From Subtercola vilae (GTDB taxonomy: Bacteria; Actinomycetota; Actinomycetes; Actinomycetales; Microbacteriaceae), in assembly GCF_004923255.1 (NCBI RefSeq), contig NZ_QYRT01000002.1, positions 1 through 64,000 of the forward strand: a stretch of DNA of 64,000 nt. Reading direction: 5' to 3'. How positions within the stretch are numbered: the stretch's first letter is position 1; every line of letters begins with the position of its first letter. Shown piece by piece: positions 7,969 to 17,085 of the stretch. The translations under genes and the position numbers were made by a program. The notes under the pieces are model-generated. The model was not told the DNA's origin. It did no database searches and saw only the letters and a list, made by a program, of their open reading frames with translations.

Positions 7969-9374
7969 GCCAAGCCCGTTTCGGCTGCCACAGACCGCGG
8001 GTTCGGCGAGTAGACGTCGAGCACGAAATCGGCTTCGATGTGGTGCGCGAGGCGGGTGCAGGAGGCCCGGGCGGCTTGGGCGGCGATGACGGTGTGCACG
8101 TGGTCTCCGGTCTGCAGGTAGTCGGTGACAGGGTGGCGCCAGTGGCAGGCGACAAAGGTGGCGTCGGGGGTGAGGGCGGCGAAGATGTCTGCGGCGACCG
8201 CGGCGAGGGTGGGGGCGTCGAAGTAGTAGCCGACCTCTGAGAGCACGATGAGGTCGAAGCGTCCGGCTGGGAATGCGGTGGCGGCGTCACCGAGCTCGAC
8301 GGTGACGTGGGGTTCGCCGGCGAGCCGTTCGCGTGCCCGCTCGACGGCGGCTTCGGCGATGTCGATGGCCAGCAGCGCGTCGGTGCGGGCAGCGAGGTCG
8401 TGGGTGAGAACGCCGATGCTGCAGCCGATCTCGAGAGCGTTCGCATACCGTTCGCGCGGCAGGGCGGCCAGGGTCACGGCGCGCTTGCGCCGTTCGTACC
8501 AGCGGGTGGTGAACCCCCACGGATCGGCCCGGCGGGCGTAGGTGTCGTCGAAGTAGGTGCCGGGGAGGGCTGTGCGAGTGGGCGGGTGGGCCACGCCGGG
8601 CTCCTGTTCTGGATGTTCGGAACGCACGAAGATCTCGTCACCGCGGTCGAAGTGCCGCAGAAACTCGGCCAGAAGTTGCTCTTCGTCGCCGTCGGCGGGC
8701 GAGAGCCGCTCGACCTGGCTGCGGTGCTCACGGATCGCGTTCTGCTTCGCCGCACGAACGCTGTCGCCGAGGGGGAGCGCGACGAGACCGGTCCACGGGG
8801 TGTCGGGGTGACCGGGGTTCGCCCAGTGCCACAGCCAGATCGGGTACTCGACGAGTGTGAGGCCGCGCTCGCGGGCGAGCTCTGCCGCCAGCTCGCCGAG
8901 AAGCCGGTGGTCACGGTGGCCGTCGCCGCGCCACGGAGCCGCGAGCAGGGTAGGGCCGGTGGGTGTAGCGAGGGCCGGGTGCGCGGCGAGCGCGGCGCGG
9001 ATGGCGGGCAGCTGGCGGTCGAGGGAGCCATCGGCGAAGTCGAGGAGTGCGACCTCGGCGGCGGGGGAGAGCAGGGCGACGGCGGCACGCACCTCGGCGG
9101 CGCGGAGACGGGCGAGGGCCTCGGGCGAGACGGTGGGCGAGCGCGGGTGCGACGCCGAGCCGTCGGTGACAATGACCACGGTGCTGGGGATGCCGCGGGC
9201 GAAGGCCTCGGCGAGCAGGCCGCCGGCACCGAGCGTCTCGTCGTCGGGGTGGGCGGCGAGAACGATGAGGTGCGCGAATCCGTCGAGGGTGAACGCCGGG
9301 AGTGTGTGCAGTCGGGCATCCGCCACCCAGTCGGCGACCGAAGTACCGGGCAGGCGTGCGTCGAAGCTCACCAT
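7965..9374 (-). CDS. Bifunctional PIG-L deacetylase / class I SAM-dependent methyltransferase
   Basis: A 469-residue two-domain protein. The N-terminal half is a LmbE/PIG-L zinc deacetylase: AAHPDDETLGAGG near residue 40 supplies the His-Asp-Asp motif and GDGHRDHRLLGEL supplies the second His. The C-terminal half, from about residue 270, is a Rossmann methyltransferase with ALEIGCSIGVLTHDLA (SAM motif I), LLAIDIAEAAV and DLIVLSEVGYYF. I start at the ATG at 9374, which gives family homology from VSFDARLPG and a 7-nt overlap with the preceding gene. An upstream in-frame extension is Arg-rich shadow. PIG-L enzymes typically deacetylate N-acetylglucosaminyl conjugates; the true substrate here is unknown. 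Confidence 0.9.
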   Translation of the reverse strand: MVSFDARLPGTSVADWVADARLHTLPAFTLDGFAHLIVLAAHPDDETLGAGGLLAEAFARGIPSTVVIVTDGSASHPRSPTVSPEALARLRAAEVRAAVALLSPAAEVALLDFADGSLDRQLPAIRAALAAHPALATPTGPTLLAAPWRGDGHRDHRLLGELAAELARERGLTLVEYPIWLWHWANPGHPDTPWTGLVALPLGDSVRAAKQNAIREHRSQVERLSPADGDEEQLLAEFLRHFDRGDEIFVRSEHPEQEPGVAHPPTRTALPGTYFDDTYARRADPWGFTTRWYERRKRAVTLAALPRERYANALEIGCSIGVLTHDLAARTDALLAIDIAEAAVERARERLAGEPHVTVELGDAATAFPAGRFDLIVLSEVGYYFDAPTLAAVAADIFAALTPDATFVACHWRHPVTDYLQTGDHVHTVIAAQAARASCTRLAHHIEADFVLDVYSPNPRSVAAETGLA

Positions 9375-10525
9375 GGCGGAGTGCCCAGCGCCGCGACCGT
9401 GGAGCCGAGCGAAGCGTCGTCTTTCTCGGCGTGGTGCTGGCGCAGGTAGAGGGTCAGGTCGGCGACACGTTTGGCGTGAGCGGCGTCGAGGGCGAGCGGG
9501 GCCGGGCCGAGGGCGTGCCCCACGCGCAGCAGAATCTCTTCCGATGCCCGTGCGACCGTTGCCCGCACTCGCTTGGCGAGCAGGCGGCCCTCTGGCCCGG
9601 TCGCGCGGCCGTCGTCGATGCGTTCGGCCGCCTCGAGCAGGGCGCGGCGCGAGTCTTCGAGCAGGGCATCCACTCTGCCGAGGTGCATGAGGGCGAACGG
9701 GCTGATGCCGGGGGATGCCGGGGAGGAGGAGGAAGCGCGGGATACGGGGGAGACCGACGAGTCGGGGGAGACCGATTCGAAGAGGGTACGGGCAAGCCCT
9801 ACGGCGCCTCCGAACCAGCACGCTGCGACGGCGATGGCGCCCCAGGAGAAGCCGGGCCGCTCGAGGTACCAGCCGGGGGCGCCGATCGGCAGGGCATCGA
9901 CGCGGTCGAAGTGCACGGGGCCGCTCTCGACCTCGGTGAGACCGCGGGCGTGCCAGGCGCCCCTTTCGACGGTGATGCCCGGATCGCGGAGCCGCACGCC
10001 GAAGAGGCGGCGCTCGCCGGGGCCGGTGGCCGAACCAGACCCGCCCGAACCAGACCCGCCCGAGCCGGCCTCAGGCGCGACAATTGCGGTGACAAGGGCC
10101 ATGTCGAGCTGACCCGCGAGCGAACACCACTGCTTCGTGCCTGTGACCTGCCACGTGTCGTTGGAGCGCTCAACGACGAGTGGCTCGCCGCCCTCCGACG
10201 CGAAGACACCCCACGTTCCGCGCGCCCCCGGGTCGATTCCCGACTGGCGGAGGATGGCATGCGCGTCGAGGTGCGGTTCGGCGGCGCGAGCGACCGCGAG
10301 GTCGTGGCAGGCCAGGGTGCCGAGGGCCTCGAAGAGTTCACGGGTGCGGCCGTCTCCGGGCACGGCGCGCTGGAGGCTGAGCTCTTCGGCGAACGCCAGC
10401 GCCTCGGCCACGGTCGAGGGCAGCCGGAGGGCGGCGAGTGCGGGCCAGGGGCTGGGGAGGGCATCCGGAGCTGACGAGGGCGACAGCGACACGGGAACGA
10501 ACGGTTCTGTCACACGATGCTCCAA
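9368..10525 (-). CDS. Acyl-CoA dehydrogenase-like protein, atypical
   Basis: A 385-residue protein with the ACAD architecture: helical N-domain, a central beta region (QWCSLAGQLDMALV, LFGVRLRDPG) and a C-terminal helical bundle. Acyl-CoA dehydrogenases use FAD to desaturate acyl thioesters. This one lacks the usual C-terminal signature around GGxGY and IYEGT that carries the catalytic Glu in many members. It ends in LRQHHAEKDDASLG instead, so substrate and even dehydrogenase activity are doubtful. Two Gly/Ser repeats (GSGGSGSGGSGSATG and a Ser/Pro stretch near residue 265) look like flexible insertions. It is first in the operon with the PIG-L/methyltransferase and GT2 genes, and is divergent from glgX. 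Confidence 0.8.
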   Translation of the reverse strand: MEHRVTEPFVPVSLSPSSAPDALPSPWPALAALRLPSTVAEALAFAEELSLQRAVPGDGRTRELFEALGTLACHDLAVARAAEPHLDAHAILRQSGIDPGARGTWGVFASEGGEPLVVERSNDTWQVTGTKQWCSLAGQLDMALVTAIVAPEAGSGGSGSGGSGSATGPGERRLFGVRLRDPGITVERGAWHARGLTEVESGPVHFDRVDALPIGAPGWYLERPGFSWGAIAVAACWFGGAVGLARTLFESVSPDSSVSPVSRASSSSPASPGISPFALMHLGRVDALLEDSRRALLEAAERIDDGRATGPEGRLLAKRVRATVARASEEILLRVGHALGPAPLALDAAHAKRVADLTLYLRQHHAEKDDASLGSTVAALGTPPW

Positions 10526-10671
10526 TCGTTCTTACTGCTGCTTCGCACACCGTCTCGTGCACACTGTTTCGCGCGCACTGGCACCAGCTGAGAGTGAGGG
10601 TTTTCGAGGCCTTCGTCAAGCCCCAGCTGCAGATCGGTGCGCCGGCGCCTCTGTCGGTCATGATGGTGCTC

Positions 10672-12714
10672 ATGCCCACAGTCTTTCCTCGTTCCCTTCC
10701 GTACCCGCTCGGCGTGACCCTGCTCGACGGCGGTATTTCGTTCGCCGTCTACTCCGAGACCGCCGACTCCGTCGAGTTCTGCTCGTTCGCCGACGACGGC
10801 ACCGAGACGAAGACGCGTCTGACAGAGCGCACCGGCCACGTCTTTCACGGCATCGTCGAGGGCGCGGGCATCGGCACCCGTTACGGAATCCGCGTCGACG
10901 GCCCGTGGAACCCCGAAGAGGGCCTCCGGCACAACGCCCACAAGCTGCTGCTCGACCCGCACGCCACCGCTATCGGGGGCGACTACACCTGGGGCCAGGC
11001 CGTGTTCGGCCACAACATGGATGCCCCCGACGAGCTCGACCCCACCGACTCAGCCGACTCCACCCCCCGCTCGGTGATCACCGACCCCGCGTTCGACTGG
11101 GGTGACGACAGAGCCCCGCGCACACAGCTCTCCGAGAGCATCATCTACGAAACGCACGTGAAGGGCTTCACCAAGCTGCACCCCGAGATTCCCGAAGACA
11201 TTCGCGGCACCTACGCGGGTATGGCCCACCCTGCGGCCATCCGGTACTTCACTGAGCTCGGTGTCACCGCGGTCGAACTGATGCCCGTTCAGCAGTTCGT
11301 GCAAGACAGTCACCTCCTCGAAAAGGGCCTTCGCAACTACTGGGGCTACAACAGCATCGGCTTCTTCGCACCGCACGGCGAGTATGCGGCCGGTGGCGAC
11401 GGCGGAGCCCAGGTCGCCGAGTTCAAAGAGATGGTGAAGGCGTTTCACGCGGCCGGCCTCGAGGTGATTCTCGATGTGGTCTACAACCACACCGCCGAGG
11501 GCAACCACATGGGCCCAACCCTGTCATTCAAGGGCATCGACAACGAGGCCTACTACCGCCTGGTTCAGGATGACCGGGGCGCCTACTTCGACACGACAGG
11601 TACCGGCAACAGCCTCAACGTCGGCCACCCCACCGCTCTCGGCCTCATCATGGATTCGCTTCGCTACTGGGTGACCGAGATGCACATCGACGGATTTCGC
11701 TTCGACCTCGCCACCACCCTCACCCGGCAGGGCGGCGATGCCGAGCTGCACAGCGCATTCCTCACATTGATTCAGCAAGACCCTGTGCTCGCGCCCGTCA
11801 AGATGATCGCCGAGCCGTGGGATACAGCCGGCTATCAGGTAGGCGGGTTTCCGGCCGACTGGGCCGAGTGGAACGGCAAGTTCCGCGATGATGTGCGCGA
11901 TTTCTGGAACGACGCCGACGGCGTGCTCAGCACCCTCTCGCAGCGCGTTCTCGGCAGCCCCGACGTGTACGAGGGCGATCGCCGCTCGCCGCTGTCGAGC
12001 ATCAACTTCGTCACCGCCCACGACGGCTTCACGCTGGCCGACCTCACGTCGTACAACGAGAAGCACAACGAGGCGAACGGCGAAGACAACAACGACGGCG
12101 AGAGCGACAACAAGTCGTCGAACCAGGGTGCCGAAGGCCCCACCGACGACGAAGAGGTGAACGAGCGGCGCGACCTGCAGCGACGCAACTTTCTCGCGAC
12201 CGTTCTGCTCTCGGCCGGTGTTCCCATGCTGCTGGGCGGCGACGAGATCGCCCGCACCCAGGGTGGCAACAACAACGCCTACTGCCACGATGACGAGATC
12301 TCGTGGTTCGACTGGCAGAATGCCGACACTGAGCTGCTCGAGTTCACGAAGCAGCTGATCGCGCTGCGACAGCAGAATCTGGCGCTGCACCCGGCCTGGT
12401 TCAGGCAGGCGCCTGAGGTGGGTGGCCCCAACACGGTTCGCGTTCTGCGTTCCGACGCCGAAGGTTTCAGCGACGACGACTGGACGAATCCGGATGCCCG
12501 CACCATCACTTTCGTCTTCGAACACGAGGGTGCCGACGCTTTCGCACTGCTGCTCAACTCCGCCTCGAACGGAGTCGAGTTCACTGTTCCTGCCGCGCCG
12601 CTGAACGAATGGAGCCTCGCGCTCTCGAGCGATCCCGGCCAGACGGTGGAAGGTGAGGTCACCAGCCTCATCGTGCGCGATCGCTCGTTCACGCTTCTCC
12701 GTAGTCGCCGGTAG
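10672..12714 (+). CDS. glgX: Glycogen debranching enzyme GlgX
   Basis: About 680 residues. GlgX is a GH13 isoamylase-type enzyme that hydrolyses alpha-1,6 branches of limit-dextrinised glycogen. An N-terminal CBM48-like domain (LLDGGISFAVYSETADSVE) precedes the TIM barrel with NYWGYNSIGFFAP, VVYNHTAEGN, the nucleophile region GFRFDLATTL, the acid Glu in IAEPWD and VTAHDGFTLADLTSYN. Several in-frame starts cluster at 10660, 10663 and 10672. I use the last because homology starts immediately after it. The 146-nt gap to the divergent ACAD-like gene must hold both promoters, but I see no clear consensus there. Confidence 0.94.
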   Translation: MPTVFPRSLPYPLGVTLLDGGISFAVYSETADSVEFCSFADDGTETKTRLTERTGHVFHGIVEGAGIGTRYGIRVDGPWNPEEGLRHNAHKLLLDPHATAIGGDYTWGQAVFGHNMDAPDELDPTDSADSTPRSVITDPAFDWGDDRAPRTQLSESIIYETHVKGFTKLHPEIPEDIRGTYAGMAHPAAIRYFTELGVTAVELMPVQQFVQDSHLLEKGLRNYWGYNSIGFFAPHGEYAAGGDGGAQVAEFKEMVKAFHAAGLEVILDVVYNHTAEGNHMGPTLSFKGIDNEAYYRLVQDDRGAYFDTTGTGNSLNVGHPTALGLIMDSLRYWVTEMHIDGFRFDLATTLTRQGGDAELHSAFLTLIQQDPVLAPVKMIAEPWDTAGYQVGGFPADWAEWNGKFRDDVRDFWNDADGVLSTLSQRVLGSPDVYEGDRRSPLSSINFVTAHDGFTLADLTSYNEKHNEANGEDNNDGESDNKSSNQGAEGPTDDEEVNERRDLQRRNFLATVLLSAGVPMLLGGDEIARTQGGNNNAYCHDDEISWFDWQNADTELLEFTKQLIALRQQNLALHPAWFRQAPEVGGPNTVRVLRSDAEGFSDDDWTNPDARTITFVFEHEGADAFALLLNSASNGVEFTVPAAPLNEWSLALSSDPGQTVEGEVTSLIVRDRSFTLLRSRR

Positions 12715-12779
12715 TGAATTTGTAACCCGATCGGGGGTGTGGTGCGCGTAGACTGCTCAGCCAACAGGCAGAGGTCGCC

Positions 12780-14321
12780 ATTTCACTTCAGGAGTACATC
12801 CGCGTTCTTCAAGCCCACTGGGTGACCGTCGTTGCAATCACTCTGCTGGGGGCCGCGGCGGCGTTCGGGTGGACTTTCACCCAGACGCGCGTGTACACCG
12901 CCAACTCGAGTGGCATCGTGACGCTCATGTCTGACGGTTCGATCGGCGACACCGTCGCGTCTGATGCGCTGGCAAAATCGAAGGCCACCACCTACGTGGC
13001 GGTGGGGGAGTCGCGCGCTGTCGCCCAGCTTGTGATCACTGCCCTCGGTCTGACGGCGTCGCCCGAGACGGTGGCGGGCGAGATCACCGTGACGAACATC
13101 AAAGACACCCCCACCATCAACGTCACGGCCCGTGCGTCAAGCGGTATAGAGGCGAAGAAGCTCGCCGACGCCTGGATCGTGGGTCTGACCACCCAGATCG
13201 CCACCCTCGAGAACAAAGCCGTCACTCAGCAGGCCGGCAACACGGTCGTCGCGGCAGTAACGTTTCTCGAACCGGTGGAGTCGGCTGTGGCTCCGACCCA
13301 GCCGATCTTTCCGAACGTACGTCTATCGGTGATCATCGGCGCCCTGATCGGGCTCGTGCTGGCGATTGTCTATGCAATGGTGCGCAATGTTCTCGACCGA
13401 CGCATTCGCACAGCGGCGACGATTCAGCAGCAGTTCAAACTCGCGGTCATCGGGGTGTTGCCCAAAGACGCAGCGCTCACCGACGAGAATCGGATCGTCT
13501 CGGAGACGGGTGGTATTCACGCGGGTTCCGTCACAGTGCAGAGCCGCCCTCTGGCTGAAGCTTTTCGCGAGCTGCGCACGAACATGCGGTTCATGCGCGT
13601 CGACAGCCCGCCTCGCATCATCGTGATCTCGAGCCCCTCGCCGAACGACGGCAAATCGACGGTGACGGCGAACCTGGCTGTTGCATTGTCGGCCGCCGGC
13701 CAGAAGGTGGTGGTTGTCGACGGAGATCTCCGAAAGCCCATGGTCGCTTCGACGTTCAACGTGGTCGGCGGCGTTGGCGTGACCGACCTTCTCATCGGCT
13801 CGGCCGAACTCGACGATGTGTTGCAACCGTGGGGTGAGAGAGGAAACCTGCGGGTGCTGGGGGCTGGATCGATTCCGCCGAACCCGAGCGAGCTGCTCGG
13901 GTCGCACGGAATGACCACGCTGCTTCGTGAACTGGCACTCGACGCCATTGTGCTCGTCGATGCCCCACCGCTCCTGCCCGTGACAGATGCCGCCATTCTG
14001 GCCGCGATCTCCGACGGCGCCATCATCGTGGTGTCGGCGGGTCGCACCACGACCGACGAACTCGAACGTGCTCTCGCCGGAATCAGCATGGGTGGTGGCC
14101 GCACACTCGGCGTCGTGCTCAACAGGGTTCCGACGAAGGGTGCGGGAGGCCGGGGTTACGGCTACTACCACGGCAGCTACTCAGAGGATGCGCCTGTAGT
14201 AGGCGCTCTCATTGCGAACGGCCGTCTGACGCCCACGATACCGGTCACGGCAGCCGAGAGCGCCGACAGCACGGCACGAGCCGAGAGCACTGAGCTGAAA
14301 GACCCTACCGCGGCACTGTGA
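12780..14321 (+). CDS. Polysaccharide biosynthesis tyrosine autokinase (Wzz domain + BY-kinase), apparent ATT start
   Basis: About 513 residues. An N-terminal Wzz/chain-length domain with two membrane helices (near residues 15-35 and about 180-205) is joined to a cytoplasmic BY-kinase. The kinase has Walker A SSPSPNDGKST, Walker A' VVVVDGDLRKP and Walker B IVLVDAPP. A Tyr-rich tail (GYGYYHGSY) is the likely autophosphorylation cluster. Such proteins control exopolysaccharide chain length and export. The family's conserved opening (QEYIRVLQAHW) lies upstream of the first GTG (12822), and the frame has no ATG, GTG or TTG after the preceding stop. ATT at 12780, 5 nt after AGAGG, is the best start. 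The 3' end overlaps the convergent ice-binding gene by 17 nt. Confidence 0.88.
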   Translation: MSLQEYIRVLQAHWVTVVAITLLGAAAAFGWTFTQTRVYTANSSGIVTLMSDGSIGDTVASDALAKSKATTYVAVGESRAVAQLVITALGLTASPETVAGEITVTNIKDTPTINVTARASSGIEAKKLADAWIVGLTTQIATLENKAVTQQAGNTVVAAVTFLEPVESAVAPTQPIFPNVRLSVIIGALIGLVLAIVYAMVRNVLDRRIRTAATIQQQFKLAVIGVLPKDAALTDENRIVSETGGIHAGSVTVQSRPLAEAFRELRTNMRFMRVDSPPRIIVISSPSPNDGKSTVTANLAVALSAAGQKVVVVDGDLRKPMVASTFNVVGGVGVTDLLIGSAELDDVLQPWGERGNLRVLGAGSIPPNPSELLGSHGMTTLLRELALDAIVLVDAPPLLPVTDAAILAAISDGAIIVVSAGRTTTDELERALAGISMGGGRTLGVVLNRVPTKGAGGRGYGYYHGSYSEDAPVVGALIANGRLTPTIPVTAAESADSTARAESTELKDPTAAL

Positions 14322-15444
14322 TCGTTGACGACGCCAGTGTGACGGCAGCGTTCGGCGTGAGCATCCGGCCCTCGATGCGGCTGGCCGAACCGACGGTGAG
14401 AGCAGCACCGATGAGCGCGGTACCAATGAACAGTGATCCTGCGCCGAGTGTGGTGGCAGCGCCGATCACCCAGAAGATGTTGGCGGCCCTGGCGCCGTTG
14501 ACAAGCGACATGGTGCTCGCGGCAGCGGTGGTGATGGCGGCATCGCACTGCAGAATGAAGACGGCGTTCGACTGGCCACCGCCATCGAAGGTGAGGTTGC
14601 CCGTGAGGCCGAGGGCGGCCACCGAGTGCCAGACGCCGGGCGTGATGACGGCGGCGCCGAGCTGGCCGGGCAAGGCGTGTGTCGCCGTCATCGACTGTGC
14701 CGAAGCGAAGGCGGCATGGGCATCACGGGTGGCCTGGGAGTTCTGACTCTCAGTGCCGTACTGCGTCTGTGCCGCCGGAGAGAAGCCGGTAAGGGCGGCG
14801 CCAGGATCGAATCCGATCGCACCATCGAATGTCGAAGTGCCGTCGTCGGTGAGCGCCAATTGACCGATGAGGGCGTACGCTCGCGCGGTACCGAGATTCA
14901 CCGTGTTGGTGATCGAGAACGGAATGGTGACCTCGTTGGTCGCCGCGGTGCTGCTGTCGGTGCTGCCGGTGCTGGTGCTGGTGCCGACATCGTTGCCGAC
15001 AAGGGTAGCCGTTGAGAAACCGGAGGTCGGTGCCGCTGACATCACATTCCAGGTTCCGGTGAAGCCCGTGGAGTCGGCGTTTGCAGGGATGATCGCGGTG
15101 TAGGTCAGCACGTGGTGAGTGGGGCTGCTCGACACGGTCCAGTCCGGGTTCGTTCCATTCACGAGCTCGTCTGTGACGGTCGGGTAGCCGTTCGCGCCGT
15201 TCAGGCGGGTCACCCACACCGATGCGGGTCCCGTCGTGGGCGCACCGCCGACCTCGGCGAATGAGACGATCAGGGGTGCAGTGCCTCCGCCCGATGGCAT
15301 GCCCTGAAGCTTCGGCGACGACGAAGCGAGCGACAGTTGGGAGACTCCACCGCTGGCGGCCGACGCCGGGGTCGCCACAGCGAGTGAGATGACGGGAACG
15401 CTCCAGGCGGCCCCGATCAGAACAGCTCGACGGGTGGGGTACAT
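14305..15444 (-). CDS. Secreted ice-binding-like protein (DUF3494 fold) with extra N-terminal domain
   Basis: A 379-residue exported protein. The N-terminus (TRRAVLIGAAW, then a hydrophobic stretch ending TPASA) resembles a Tat signal peptide. The C-terminal 220 residues match the DUF3494 ice-binding beta-solenoid: LGTARAYALIGQLALTDDG, GAIGFDPGAALTGF, NLTFDGGGQSNAVFILQ, ANIFWVIGAATTLGAGS and RIEGRMLTPNAAVTLASSTI. These proteins inhibit ice recrystallisation or adhere to ice. Residues about 30-150 form a separate Ser/Thr-rich domain that I do not recognise, perhaps Ig-like. It is convergent with the polysaccharide kinase gene. The ice-site residues cannot be judged without a structure. Confidence 0.87.
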   Translation of the reverse strand: MYPTRRAVLIGAAWSVPVISLAVATPASAASGGVSQLSLASSSPKLQGMPSGGGTAPLIVSFAEVGGAPTTGPASVWVTRLNGANGYPTVTDELVNGTNPDWTVSSSPTHHVLTYTAIIPANADSTGFTGTWNVMSAAPTSGFSTATLVGNDVGTSTSTGSTDSSTAATNEVTIPFSITNTVNLGTARAYALIGQLALTDDGTSTFDGAIGFDPGAALTGFSPAAQTQYGTESQNSQATRDAHAAFASAQSMTATHALPGQLGAAVITPGVWHSVAALGLTGNLTFDGGGQSNAVFILQCDAAITTAAASTMSLVNGARAANIFWVIGAATTLGAGSLFIGTALIGAALTVGSASRIEGRMLTPNAAVTLASSTITVPR

Positions 15445-15550
15445 GTTCCGAAGTGTGCCACGCGAACGGGGTACACGGGCCGGTCGTGCCCGAAACGGAG
15501 GTAATACTGGGGAAGAACTGCGGTAACCCCCAGTTCGGGTGACTCGTTGG

Positions 15551-17023
15551 CTACTGCAGCGCCGAGGTGAGGCGGGCGAGGTTGTCGAGGATGGTTGAGC
15601 GCAGCGGCTGCTTCATCCACTGGGTCAGAGTGAGTTCACGACTGCGGGCACGGTAGCCGTCTTCGACTGCGCGCATCTCGTTCACAAACGTTGCGCCGCG
15701 AACCATGAGCGAGATTTCGAGGTCGAGGTTGAACGACCGAATATCCATGTTGCTCGACCCGATGACGGCAATGTCATCGTCGATCGTGAAATGTTTGGCG
15801 TGCAGAATGTAGGGCGACTCGTAGAGCCAGATGTGCACTCCCGCGCGCAGCAGTGCCTCGTAGTACGAACGCTGCGCGTGATAAACGCCTGCCTGGTCGC
15901 CGATCTCCGACACGAACAGTTCGACGTGGATTCCGCGCTCGGCGGCGGTGGTGATGGCGTAGAGCATCGAATCGTCGGGCACGAAGTACGGGCTCGTGAT
16001 GATGACCTTCTTCTGCGCGTAGTACATCAATGCGAGAAAGAGCCGCAGGTTGTTCTCACCTTCGAAGCCGGGGCCACTCGGCACGAGTTGACAGTCGAGG
16101 GCATCCGGATTCGAATTGACGGCCTCTTCACGAATCGGCGACGTTTCGCGGTCGAGCAGTTCGTCTGTCTCGCTGTACCAGTCGGTGATGAAGATGGCGT
16201 TGATGCCGGTGACGATGGGCCCTTCGACTCGTGTCATGAGGTCTTGCCACTGCAGGCCGCGGCGAATGTTGCTCTTTTTGTTGTAACTGCGGTCGATGAG
16301 GTTCTGCGACCCCATGAAGCCCACCAGGCCGTCGATGACCAGCAGTTTGCGGTGGTTTCGCAAGTCGGGTCGCTGCCATTTGCCCTTCAACGGCTGCACG
16401 GGCAGCATGAACTGCCAGATCACACCGATGTCGGTCAGACGTTTGAAGGTGGCGCGGTGGGTCGACGTGCGAATCGACGCGATGTGGTCAAGAAGCACCC
16501 GCACGGTGACCCCGCGCTTCACCGCGGCCTCGAGTGCGGCGAAGAAGTCGCTCGTCACGGTATCGAGCGCGATGATGTAGAACTCGCAGTGCACGAACCG
16601 TTTTGCCATGCCGATCTCAGCCGTCATCGCCGCGATGGATGCCTCGTAGTCGCCGATCAGGCGGGCGCTGTTGCCGCCTACCAGTGGCATGGCGCCGAGC
16701 TGGCGGTTGAGGTGCACGACGGATTTGAGCCACGCTGGCCACGGGTGGTCGTTGCTCACCAGTTCGATACCGTCGGTGGTCTCGATGATGAAGCTGTTGA
16801 TGGCGGCCTGCTTGTCGCGGCGCTTCTTGGGCAGCTTGTAGCTGCCGATCAGCAGAAAGACGAGCACGCCCACGTAGGGAATGAGAAAGATGGCCAACAG
16901 CCATGCCGTGGCGGCGGCGGGTCGACGGTTTCGTGGAACAACAATGATGGCCGCGACCCGCACACTCAGATCAACGAGCAGTGCAATCACAATGATGATG
17001 ATGGTCACCTGATCACGTGTCAT
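15551..17023 (-). CDS. cls: Cardiolipin synthase (phospholipase D superfamily)
   Basis: A 490-residue membrane enzyme that condenses two phosphatidylglycerols into cardiolipin and glycerol. Two N-terminal membrane helices (about residues 7-28 and 38-60) are followed by two PLD domains with HKD motifs: NHRKLLVIDG, then SQNLID, and LHAKHFTIDDD, then GSSNMDIRS. Length and layout match the ClsA type. The ATG at 17023 has GAGGGGAA upstream. It appears to be monocistronic, and its downstream neighbour on the same strand, the ice-binding gene, is separated by about 106 nt. Confidence 0.94.
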   Translation of the reverse strand: MTRDQVTIIIIVIALLVDLSVRVAAIIVVPRNRRPAAATAWLLAIFLIPYVGVLVFLLIGSYKLPKKRRDKQAAINSFIIETTDGIELVSNDHPWPAWLKSVVHLNRQLGAMPLVGGNSARLIGDYEASIAAMTAEIGMAKRFVHCEFYIIALDTVTSDFFAALEAAVKRGVTVRVLLDHIASIRTSTHRATFKRLTDIGVIWQFMLPVQPLKGKWQRPDLRNHRKLLVIDGLVGFMGSQNLIDRSYNKKSNIRRGLQWQDLMTRVEGPIVTGINAIFITDWYSETDELLDRETSPIREEAVNSNPDALDCQLVPSGPGFEGENNLRLFLALMYYAQKKVIITSPYFVPDDSMLYAITTAAERGIHVELFVSEIGDQAGVYHAQRSYYEALLRAGVHIWLYESPYILHAKHFTIDDDIAVIGSSNMDIRSFNLDLEISLMVRGATFVNEMRAVEDGYRARSRELTLTQWMKQPLRSTILDNLARLTSALQ

Positions 17024-17085
17024 TCGGGTTCCCCTCGTCGAACGGCTGCACTCACCCTATTGGTATTGGGTAGAGGTGTTCGGCG

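Noticed and set aside
7968-9821. N-terminal extension of the PIG-L/methyltransferase to 9821
   Set aside because: The added 149 residues are Arg/Pro-rich shadow of the ACAD-like gene. The ATG at 9374 gives the family start and a normal operon overlap.
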